From Glycine soja (lineage: Eukaryota; Streptophyta; Magnoliopsida; Fabales; Fabaceae): 64,000 nucleotides of DNA. Shown in pieces: positions 53,057 through 63,225 of this stretch. The notes under the pieces are model-generated. The model had not been told where the DNA came from, searched no databases, and saw only the letters and a list, made by a program, of their open reading frames with translations. The stretch's first letter is position 1. The number at the start of each line of letters is the position of its first letter. The DNA is taken from assembly GCF_004193775.1 (NCBI RefSeq), contig NC_041021.1, forward strand, positions 16,970,934 through 17,034,933. Reading direction: 5' to 3'. A program made the translations under genes and the position numbers.

Positions 53057-53755
53057 ATTGGTATTACTTGTTTTTATATGGGAGTGGTCTTACCAGCAAG
53101 TGCACCGGGTCACCAAGTAAAATAATTAAAACGGAATGAACCGAGTATCGAACACAGCGAACTTGTTCGATTAGCAAAGTTTTTTTAAGTAAGCAAGCAT
53201 TTGCAAACAGAAATTAATGATTGTGAATTAAAGCAAAAGTATGTTCTATCCTAAGTAAAAGCAATAAACGAGAACAAGTGTGAAAACATATATCTAAAAG
53301 CGTTGGGTCCTCCTACTAAGTAAGTTGATGCAATTAAAGATGTTTTTCTAATTAAAGATGTTCCTATGTTCTATGTTGAGGACAAAAATACCAAACACAA
53401 ATTCCTCCAGAGTTTGGACTAATTTAAAATCAAACTTCATTCTTAGATCCCTCTTATTGAACTTAGCCTAATTTAAAAAGCATTAAGCAAAGAAAGAACA
53501 GTTCACTTGTCCTCAAGTGACAAAAATTCATAGTGGTTCTTCACAAATGTGTTTATTCCAAAGAATTCAATCACATGACATGAATGACATTCAATGTTTC
53601 CATCAAAAACTTCTCACAAGACATGCAGTTTTCCAAAGACATGAACATGATTATTAAGAAACACAACTGAGATAAGTTAGTAGGAATGACAGATATCAAG
53701 GAAGGATCGTCAACCAAAGCCTCACAGTCACCGTTTCACTCAACCAGGATGGATG
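53057..53755 (-). mobile_element. Athila-type fragment, minus strand, inside the Tekay pol
   Basis: On the plus strand the left part is the complement of an Athila LTR end (GCACCGGGTCACCAAG; compare 8940-8965). The right part is the complement of the pre-LTR region, with CACTTGTCCTCAAGTGA at 53503-53519, an inverted repeat also seen near 7455 and 45702. Most of the LTR between them is deleted. Confidence 0.65.
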
Positions 53756-54146
53756 CTCAGGTTACTCCTATGTCCTTCCTCCAAGATCATCTTCCTATGT
53801 TCAGGCACATTGGGAACACAAATCCTATCTTAAAGTCACAAGGCTCCTTCCGATCCAACATTGAAACTACTATCTCTTCCTGACTCTATAGCTTCTAACT
53901 GAGTCCTTGGAAAAGGATCAGTCTTCTAGCCCTCTATGATATCTCCTAGTAACTCATTGGTGATCCTTAAAGTTCTTAATCTCACACTGTTAGGGATAAC
54001 TTCACATGCAAGGCTAAGGTCTCTAAATTGTTCTAGGAGGTCCATATCTCTAACCATTAAGGCAGATATATGTAGGGATTTCCTACTCAAGGCATCAGCC
54101 ACTACATTGGCTTTGTCTGGATGGTAGCTAAGCTCAAAATCATAAT
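53756..54146 (-). pseudogene. Tekay RNase H end and integrase start
   Basis: The minus-strand frame reads NYDFELSYHPDKANVVADALS and continues through LEQFRDLSLAC, the RNase H-integrase linker of chromoviruses, to a stop at 53926. A damaged continuation (FVFPMCLN-type, in another frame) reaches about 53770. The frame is cut at 54146 by the Ogre LTR; the codons shown beyond it belong to the LTR. Confidence 0.82.
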
Positions 54147-55724
54147 TGTCATACCCTAATTTCGTTCGGGGACCATTGTTTAATGGCATGCAACCTTTTC
54201 TTGACCGCTTCGAGGTACTTGGCACCCATTGTTAGGCAATCCGTGAAGTTCCGTGACATGCCGGAAGTAAAAAAAAAAGCATTGTTGCACAATCCGTGAA
54301 GTCCCGTAACATGCCGGAAATCAAAAGGAAGCATTCTTACACAATCTGTGAGGTTCCGTAACATTGTGAAAGCCAAAATGGGGATGATTACGTAATCCGT
54401 AAGGTTCCGTAACATTACGGAAAGAAAACAAGTATCGTTACGGAATTCGTAAAGTTCCATAACGTTACGAAAAAAGAATCAGCAACAAAGACAGGGGGTG
54501 TATTTAGTAAACAGGTGGGTGCAAATAGCAACCAGGCCCACTTGGGCCTTCCAGGAAGTTCCTCTAGAAGGCATCGCCTTCTGGAGGAAGCAACCTAGCT
54601 CGCCTGGGCGAGCTGGGTGGCAAGCTTCTCCCTCTTTTCCCTATAAATAGGGGGAGGAGGGAAGAACAAAAATGTTCAACCCTCCTGGTATCTGAGGATC
54701 ACATAAAATTAGTGAGAAAAATTGTTTTCGTGAAGAAAATCCAAGCCGAGGCGCTTCCGTAACGCGTCCGAGACGTTTCCGTGGGTGATTTCGTGAAGAT
54801 TTTCCTCCATTCTTCTTCGTTCTTTGGTCTTATACCTGTAAGTTTCCGAAATCGAACTTTTCAATTCATTCTATGTACCCTTGGTGGTCCCCACTTGTTT
54901 CACGTACTTTTATTTTCATTTCATTTACTTTCCGTACCCCCTTTTGACGTGCTTTAGTCATTTATTCAAGTCATTTTCTCGCCTAATCAAAAAATAAAAT
55001 AAATCTCCACCGATCATTTGAATTGTAACATCTGTTAATTTCTGTTAAAATGAAATCTGACCGTTCGGTCATGCCGTAAACAGGTTGAAAACCAAAAAAA
55101 GAGGCAAAATAATAATATAATAATCAAAAAATATCTTTTAGTAAAATAAAACAAAAAAATCAATCGGACGTTTCTCTTTGGGATTTTTCTTTCTTAATTG
55201 AATTGACTAATAACTAAAGTGAAACTAAGGCTAAAATCAACTCACAAATCAAGCTTTGTCCGCAAAAATCACTAAAAAAACGTTTTAAGGTCCAACGCCT
55301 TAAACGGTCCTCTTTGCTTTTTATCGGTTAACATGGACCGTTCGAAAGCGTAAAATCAACACATAACTGCCTTTTGAAAGAACTACGTAGGTCTGATTTC
55401 CTCTTCAATGGAGGGTACGTAGGAGCAAGAGCCCCGCTTTTGTCGACCTCAAAAAATAAAAAGAAATAAAAGTTTAGATACATAATTTCACACAATTCTA
55501 ATCTAAGGCTGCTGTCCTTTGGGACAAACGTGAGAGGTGCTAATACCTTCCTCAAACGTAAAGATAACTCCCGAATCTGGAATATTCTTCATGACCGGTT
55601 TCCTTTGGTTTTTCTAATGTTTTCCTTTCAATAAACACTGGTGGCGACTCCGTGCATTTTCATCCCATGGAAGACGCACCCGTGAGCCTCGCCTCGCTCG
55701 CCCGCAAATGGGTTGGTTGCGACA
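54147..55724 (+). mobile_element. 5' LTR of the right-hand Ogre
   Basis: 1578 bp, TGTCATACCC to TTGCGACA. TATAAATA is at 54642-54649, with an inverted repeat less perfect than in the other LTRs. H1 (55281-55306) has arms CGTTT/AAACG around AAGG-TCCAACG-CCTT, whereas other LTRs have ATTTT/AAAAT at that place. H2 is at 55383-55422. Confidence 0.92.
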
Positions 55725-55726
55725 GT

Positions 55727-56440
55727 TGGCGACTCCACTGGGGACTGTTTTTGTGAGTTAGGCCTATTTTAGGAAAGTGTGGAATTATGAAACTTTGTGT
55801 GTGCGTTTTTTCTTGAATTGGGTAAAAATAATAAATGTTGTCTTTTCCACATTTTTGCATCGCATTCTAAGCACCCACGGGTTTGAGTAAAAAGGGGCCC
55901 TATACCTGGGATCATGGAAATTTAAGGAGTGGAGGTGGATCTATGGTCATGCTAGGTCTCCGACTTGCTTGATAATAGTGAAACCTCATCTAGAGCTTTC
56001 TCTCTTTATAATGTGTTGTCGCTGGTATTCCATACCGCTGCAATATTATTATCTTGACTGATGATACCTCTAAAGAACATCCATGTGAGATATGGATCGT
56101 TGGGAGTATTTATTAGAGACCCCTAGATATTATCCTATAGGTCCCCAAATAGGGGCATGGAGCAAGCACGCTCTGTACCATTTGTTCTCATGCATTCTTC
56201 TACGAATAGCACATAAATTATAGTTTTACTGTATATCTAGTGATATCTTGTCTCTTTAGACTAACGCGTCACTTTTTAATGCATACGTTAGGGCACCGCA
56301 ATGCCTAGAGCGTAGTATTAAAAAGATGGATCTTTTTCGGTCTCGTATATGTAAATTACCACTTGTTTTTCTTCTTTCCGTTTCATGCATGTGCATTGCA
56401 TCATTCATATCAGAGCCTTGATTCACCCCTTTTTAGGTAA
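55727..56440 (+). other. Ogre primer site and leader with hairpin
   Basis: The primer site TGGCGACTCCACTGGGGA is at 55727-55744. The leader holds a hairpin at 56272-56325: outer arms CTTTTTAAT and ATTAAAAAG (9 bp, perfect), inner AGGGCA and TGCCTA. At this position the pol-less element has CCTTCTT/AAGAAGG. The rest is non-coding and colinear with 11519-12364. Confidence 0.7.
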
Positions 56441-57945
56441 ATGATGGGGACAAATCAAATTGGAAAAAGATTCTATCAAGTCAACATTAAGGGCCTAGAT
56501 GTCACCAGCCTTAAGGAGTTGGGACGGTTGATGGGACCCCTCCAGATGCAAGCCTTCCGCAAGGCGTACGGAAAGATTTTAGATTTGACCATAGCGGAGG
56601 TATTCATGGAAGCCGTTGTATCCCTCACCCAATACTATGACCAGCCATTGAGATGCTTCACGTTTGGGGACTTCCAAATAGTACCGACTGTTGAAGAATT
56701 TGAGGAGATTCTAGGATGTCCTCTTGGGGGAAGAAAACCGATCTTTTCTCCGGGTTTCTTCCCTCCTTGAGCAAGATTGCAGCTGTGGTTAGGGATTCGG
56801 CGAGAGAGTTGGATCGTGTAAAGCAAACTCAAAATGGCATAGTGGGCCTACCGCGGAAGTACTTGGAAGGAAAGGCAAGGGATATGGCGAATCAAGAGGA
56901 GTGGGTCCCGTTTGCGGACGTACTAGCTTTGCTAATCTTTGGGGTTGTCCTCTTTCCAAACGTGGACGGTTTGGTGGACCTAGCCGTGATTGATGCTTTC
57001 CTTGCATATCACCATAACAAGGAGAGTCCGGTGGTAGCTATCATGGCGGACTTATTTGATACATTTGACCGAAGGTGCGAGAATATCAGTGCACGGATTA
57101 TCTGCTGCTTACCCGCTCTTTGTGTGTGGTTGGTTTCGCACCTATTCCAACAAGACATAAGGCACCCATGTCCGCTCCAAAGTTATTGCTCGTGTGTCGA
57201 AAAGAGAAGAGTAGACTGGGACCAATACTTGGCTGGGATAGGAGGCAAAACAATCAACTGGTTTCCTCAATGGAAGGAAGGAAAAGAGGGAGTTCTCTTC
57301 TCATGTGGGGACTACCCAAACATTCCGTTGATAGGAATGAGGGGTTGTATTAACTACAATCCTGCACTTGCTATAAGACAGTTAGGGTACCCCATGAGGG
57401 AAGCACCGACGAAAGAGAGCCTCTCGCCTTTCCTTGTGAGAGATTTCGACGCGCAAAGTTTCAAGATTGTACAAAGAGTCCACAAGGCGTGGGAAAGCCC
57501 ATTAAGGAAAGATAAAGAACTTAGGGGCATCTGTAATGGCATCATCGGTGGTTATCATGAATGGCTGAAAGTTCATACACGAGGGTTAGATTGGCTCTCC
57601 AAGTTGAAAATTATCAACGAGGAGAACTTCGAAGCTCCGGAAGAGGATGAAGAAGTCCGAGCTCTAAAGATAGAGCTAGGAAAGGCAAGACTCGCCAAAG
57701 AAAAATTCAAGTTAGTCGCTACAGACGTCCGAAATGAGTATGCTGAGTTACGAGAAGAAAATGCAGCTACTGCAAGAGCCCTTGAACAAGAAACCAAGAG
57801 GGCTCGCAAGGAAGAGCATGGCCGAGATAAGTTCCGAGGAGCTTTGTGGGGCAGCAACAATGAGCTCAAGCTTCGAGGAGCTTTGTGTGGCCGACATAAG
57901 GCACCCATGATTTGGTGGCATGCTCACCACCATTTGTTTCTTTAG
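56441..57945 (+). pseudogene. Ogre ORF1, one frameshift
   Basis: Starts at the ATG at 56441. The frame shifts by one near 56765, after GGRKPIFSPGFFP; the remainder is open to 57945 (409 codons). It contains LPRKYLEGKA, GCINYNPALAIRQLGYPMRE, then a Lys/Glu-rich probable coiled coil from about codon 310 of the second part. The last ~20 codons, after a duplicated GGAGCTTTGTG, are probably not original, because the pol-less copy continues differently there (13680-14117). The function of this DUF7745-type protein in Ogre elements is unknown. Confidence 0.82.
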
Positions 57946-58005
57946 GAAACTCACCATAACTAAAAAAGCGCAAAGGCACCCCTATAACACCCGATCCAAA
58001 AGTAA

Positions 58006-59352
58006 GATGGATAACGAAGAGGGAGTGCAAGAATAGATGAATGCTGACATGTCGGCTTTAAAAGATCAGATAGATTCCATGACGGAAGCCATGCTAAAAA
58101 TTCAAAAATCAATAGAAGAAAATGCTACGACGGCCGCTTCCAATACACCTAGGGAAGCGGAACTGGTGCTACAGCCCGCAATGAACTTGGGCCGGGACAG
58201 AAGCGCGACAAGTTTCAATTGGAGGTATAGTCCTCAAGCCTACCCTTATGGTTTGCCTCCAGACTTCACTCCTTGTACCGCTCCAGACGATTTGAGCCAA
58301 GCCCCTACCTTCGAGGGGCAACTCCCTCCTTATGCCAACTATCCTCTGTAGGAAGATGATGAAGGAGATGCCCATTTAGGCCCTTTGCTTCCCCCAAGGG
58401 AACCGGCCCCCCATGAGTTGCCCCAACCAAACATAATCTGCCAGGCCCTGTCTCAATCCGCACCTGTTAAGGAACTCGTTCCCATTTCAAAAGACAAGGG
58501 AAAGATCGATCTGCTTGAAGAGAGGTTGAGAGTGGTCAAAGGCCTCGACAACTATCCTTTCTCGGATTTAGCCGATCTGTGTCTGGTACCTGACATCATC
58601 ATTCCTCCCAAGTTTAAGGTACCAGATTTCGACAAGTACAAAGGGACGACGTGTCCAAAGAGTCATCTTCAGATGTATTGCCGAAGGACGGGGGCATATA
58701 TCCATGGATGAAAAGCTTTTAATGCACTTCTTTCAAGACAGTTTAGCCAGAGCAGCAGTGGCGTGGTACACAAATCTGGAAGCCTCTCAGATCCGGTCAT
58801 GGAAAGACTTGGCAACTGCTTTCAGTAGGCAGTCCAGTACAACACAGATATGGCTCCTGATCGGAACCAACTTCAGAGCATGAGCAAACGGGAACATGAG
58901 TCCATCAAGGAATATGCTCAAAGGTGGAGAGACCTAGGAGCCCAGGTCATCCCACCCATGACTGAGAGGGAAATGATCATGATTATGGTAGATACGCTAC
59001 CTACGTTCTACTACAAGAAGCTGATAGGATATATGCCGGCCAACTTTGCAGACCTTGTCTTCGCTGGAGAAAGAATTGAGTCCAGATTGAGGAAAGGCAA
59101 GTTTGAATACGCCTCCAACGCTGGCCCCAATAGAAATAAAAGAGCCTCAGTGGTGGGCACACAGAAAAAGGAAGGGGATACCCACGCGGTCACCGCTGCC
59201 CCAACGTGGATGAAAATGCCCCAAAATGCTCAAAACTCATACCAACACAACCACCCAAACTTCTCGATCCGAGCCGGAAGTTCCCTCCCAACTCAAGTAG
59301 AAGGGCCTGCCACGACAGAAAAAATGTCTGCACAACATGCGGCTCCAGCCAC
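58006..59352 (+). pseudogene. Ogre gag, N-terminal and core part
   Basis: Starts at the ATG at 58006 (MDNEEGVQE). Stops at about 58033 and 58349 and a frameshift near 58690-58710 are visible. Core blocks are PKFKVPDFDKYKGTTCPKSH, SWKDLATAFSRQ and SIKEYAQRWRDLGAQV, the last in the open part 58850-59352. The frame is interrupted at 59352 by the solo LTR and resumes at 63226. Confidence 0.87.
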
Positions 59353-61691
59353 TGTGACATCCTGGAAATTTCTACCCGGAATTTTTATAAACGGTGCATT
59401 TTGTATGATTATATATATATAAGTATTATTCAGTGTATATGCATAGATGTTCCTAGTAGAAGTAGGAATAGTGGGGGCAAGATACGCGGGTTAGGCTAAT
59501 TAAGGGAGAGAAATCCATAACTGGAAGGTTATAGGTTAATTCTCAATTAATTAGTCTAAAAATCATCGTTTTGCGTGCGACTTAAAATTTAACAAAACCA
59601 ACCTCTGGACCACGCTCGGGGTTTTATTCTGAGCGTTTTGATATATATATTGCCTACTTTCGAAAACTGGCCCCGACGGGCGTTGAGAAACGCGAGGAAC
59701 TGAAACCAGAGAAACGACACGCAAACCGAGGCAGGATTTTAGCGTTGCAAAGGTCAGATTTTTCCCTTTTTGTGATTGAGTACGAGTCACATCAAGAGAA
59801 AAAGTGGGCCTTTTGCTCCACTTAAATGGAGACATGTGGCATAACTTAAAATAAAATAATAGAAAAGAGAAAAAGCCTTTTAAACCAAAAAGCAACTCTC
59901 TCTCTCCTCACTCAGCCCACATTTCAGAAGCTTTCTCCCTCTCCCTCAAGTTGCTTTTTCTTTCTTCTTCATCCTCCATTGAAACTCCATTAAAGCTCCA
60001 ACCTTTGGTGCCCATTTCTGCTCCAAATCACGAAAGGAAGGCATTTTCGGAGTCGTGAAACGCATCTCTACGTGTGGGACCTCGAAATTTCAGGTTTGGG
60101 TAGACTTCTTTCTCACTTGATTTTCGTGGGTATTGGGTTTTGGGAGATATGATGGGTAGTTTTGCGAGTTTTCTGCTTCATGATAGTTATTTGTGAAGAA
60201 ATTTGTTGAAAGCATGTTGAACTTGCCATGTTTGGATGAGTTAAGCTTACCCATTCAGTTTTAGGGTTTTTATGATGATGCTTGTGATGTTTATGTGCTG
60301 AAATTGCTTATGGAAAACTGTTAGAGATGAAGGGTAGAGTTAACCTAGGGTTTGAAAGTGAGAATATGGTGTTATGAGAGGAAAAAGAGTGAGGTTTTGG
60401 GAGTTGGAAGGCCAAATCTGGATTTAGTGGTATTTGGAGGTTAAAGTGAGTTAATCCTAGCTTGAAATGTCATTTAGGACATAGGAGAAAGTTTGGGCTG
60501 TGCTAGAGAGAAAAACAAATGACCAAAGTGAATAAAGAGCCATTTCTAGGGTAAAATTGGGGGTTGAGGAGTCAAATTTTGGTTCGGTGAAATTTTAGGT
60601 GTAAATCCAGTTTGAACAAGTTTAAATTGATGTTATAGACTTGTGTGAGGTGAGAGTTTGCTCCAAATTTACCCCATTCTCAATTTCACTTCTCAAACCT
60701 TGAAAATCCATTAAATTGAGGGGTTTTGGATACCTAGATTTTGTGTTGCTTTGGTCTGAAGCTTGTCCATGGTTTAGACATGATTGGTACATGATTTGGG
60801 ACTTGTAGGATTCAATTTGGGGAAAATTGGATGAGGGAAAAAGTGGTTTTCGAAATCTGCACTTTATGCAGAATTTTGTATAAGTGCAGAAAAATGCTTG
60901 TGTATGGCTGGTTGTGAAAAGGGTAGTACATATGGGGTTCTGGACATTTTCTAGCAGATCCCAACGGTCAAAATGTAGAATTATGTACTAGAGACTTCCA
61001 GTAAAATTTTCGAGTCGATCCAACGGTTAACAAATTGGAACGAAGAAAATGTTACTGGGGTATTTGTATGTGAAAAGTTGTGATTTTGAGTTGTGTTTTG
61101 GGCAGAGTTTCTGCCTTTGCCCTGTTTTGCTTGGTTTTGTTAGTCCATGATGATTGGATGTGGAATTAACTGGATGTTGTGGAAGCTTGGGAGGATTGAT
61201 GGGGACCCGGCGTTGAGAGGGACGAGGATAAGGGCTACATGGGAGTACGTGAGCTCAGTTGGAGGTGGGCAATAGGGGATGGTGGGTTATACGTGATTTG
61301 TGGATGTGGAGAATCGTTTTGCACCATCGCCCGACCGCCACCTAGTACCACATGTGATGGGTACCCCATAATCCTACAAGCTTGAAATGAGGAAGTGTAG
61401 AAGGGTGAGACTTCCTGCTTTTATTCGTTGACCACAGAGTGGTACCTGGAGATATGTCGCGGGGGTCAGGAGACCTTGGGGACGTCATGTGGGGTGCTAT
61501 TGCCCAAAACCAAGCTTGACCAATCCCGACCCAACCCGGGCATAGTCAATCAGTGAGAACCTGTGATGTACCTAAGCAGGCGAGCTTCTGGCAGTCAACA
61601 GATAAAAGGAACAAAGACCACAAAGCAAGGAGGCTTGTGTGGTGGCTGGCCAGCTGTGAACTTTGATTGATATATGGGATATGGCCTCTGG

Positions 61692-62081
61692 TAATCGATT
61701 ACCAAGGGTGGGTAATCGATTACAAGGCTTAAAAATGAAGACAGGAGACTAAGATGGTCTCTGGTAATCGATTACCAAGGGGTGTAATCGATTACCAGGC
61801 TTAAAAACGAGATCAGGAAGCTAAGAGGGCTTCTAGTAATCGATTACCAAGGGGTGTAATCGATTACCAGACATAGAAATGAAGGCAGCATGTTTTGGAG
61901 GCCTCTGGTAATCAATTACCAGGCTGTGTAATCGATTACACAGAGGAACATGCCACTGGTAATCGATTACCAGTTATGTGTAATCGATTACACAGTGCAT
62001 TTTTGCAGGTTTCATGTCCTGAGGCTGTGTAATTCGAGTTTAGCCTCTGGTAATCGATTACTAAGGCTGTGTAATCGATTA
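61692..62081 (+). repeat. Six palindrome pairs in the solo LTR
   Basis: Core starts: 61692/61713, 61765/61785, 61837/61857, 61909/61929, 61960/61981, 62051/62072. Spacing within pairs is 20 or 21 bp; the first four pairs repeat every 72-73 bp. The first member is usually flanked as GGTAATCGATTACC and the second as TGTAATCGATTAC. One core (61909) is TAATCAATTA. Confidence 0.9.
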
Positions 62082-62206
62082 CCAGAGATGAAAAGCCTAA
62101 AGATACCCCTTTTACTTGCATGTAGTGGTTATGAGAAGCATTGTGTTGCTACGTAGTTAGATATCGCGTGAAAGAGTCTACCCCTTTCTTTTCTTTCTTG
62201 TAGATC

Positions 62207-62641
62207 ATGATGGCGGCGCAGCTAATCCATGATCGAGTGGAGATGGAGTGCCTAGAGGGAGCTTGGGAGACCCTCGAAGGCAATACGAGGTGCCGATTTC
62301 GGGGCACGATTCGATTCACAGCGACTTCATTGGTGCATCCAGAGGAACCCGCGCGCACGCTTCAGCACACTGTGGAGTGGATATTACCCACGCCTACACC
62401 ATACCGTCTAGTGGAGCCAGTCCAAGTGATCGAGGTGACGTAATCTGAGGAAGACCCTGAGGAGGACCCTGAGGAGCTACCTCCCGAGCCTGCTGTGGAT
62501 GCTCTTGACTTTCTAGAGGGTGATGAGGACCCACTCATTGAGGTGGATTCTCCCAAGGACGTCATGTCGGCATCTGAGGCAGACTCTACGGAGGATAGTG
62601 GCCCTGGAGAGATGGCGATTAGTGGAGGCTCTTCATCATAG
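62207..62641 (+). pseudogene. Unrecognised acidic ORF inside the solo LTR
   Basis: The ATG at 62207 (or 62210) follows TTTCTTTCTTGTAG, a good 3' splice site shape. The 78-codon frame has a block around LEGAWETLEGNTRCRFRG and a Pro-rich end; TAA at 62441-62443. The same frame then stays open for 65 codons of very acidic sequence (EEDPEEDPEELPPEPA) to TAG at 62639-62641. This suggests a ~144-residue protein with one nonsense mutation. I do not recognise it. An upstream GT after AAATTTCAG near 60090 could be the matching donor. Confidence 0.45.
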
Positions 62642-63225
62642 TAGACAGCTCATTGGACTAGTTTTATATACTTTTTGAGGGTGGGTGTATCGAGGACTAA
62701 CTGTTAGGTTTACTCTTTTGTTTTGTATGGGTAGACCTATTGTATAGGAATTTGATGATTGTATATATGTGGCTGAAGCCACCACAGTGGACACCTTTGC
62801 TCTGGATGACACTATGTATTTTGTAAAACTCCCATATTTTGGACAGCTTTAAATGATGCATGTACTTATGTTTAATCTCGTTATTTGAAAAGAAAGCATT
62901 AGCAAACTTTATTTGCAAAAGAGTTTATCGACCGTATTTTATTCTATTATTTACACGTGACGACCTAAAATGATGGCTGGTATACTTTTATTTTTGAAAA
63001 AGCAACATATTTTAGAGGTTATGAGTGAGCAGAAAGAAATGACTCCGAATAGAGTTGTGAACTGGCCATTTAGGACTCTATAGTGATAATTTTCCTTCTG
63101 AACTTAATTATTGTGAAAAGTGGAAGAAACGAATAAGGAAAAAAAGAAAAAAAAATTTCCCATGGTTTTTGTTATTTAAATCATTACTAATAAACCAGTC
63201 ATTATTTTGGGGACGCCACAGCCAC

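Larger units (their letters stand above)
59353..63220 (+). mobile_element. 3.9-kb solo LTR, probably Tekay-type
   Basis: Starts TGTGACATCCTGG and ends GGGGACGCCACA, flanked by perfect GCCAC duplications (59348-59352 and 63221-63225). No gag or pol motif, no primer site. The TGTGACATCC end and ATCCAACGGTTAA suggest Tekay, as for the LTR at 52362. At 3868 bp it is unusually long. It includes a CT-rich leader-like stretch (59893-59980), six palindrome pairs (61692-62081) and an ORF (62207-62641). An unrecognised short non-autonomous element is the alternative. Confidence 0.75.

Noticed and set aside
53926..54225. Minus-strand frame beginning at 54225
   Set aside because: Codons right of 54146 are antisense Ogre LTR; only 53926-54146 is Tekay sequence.
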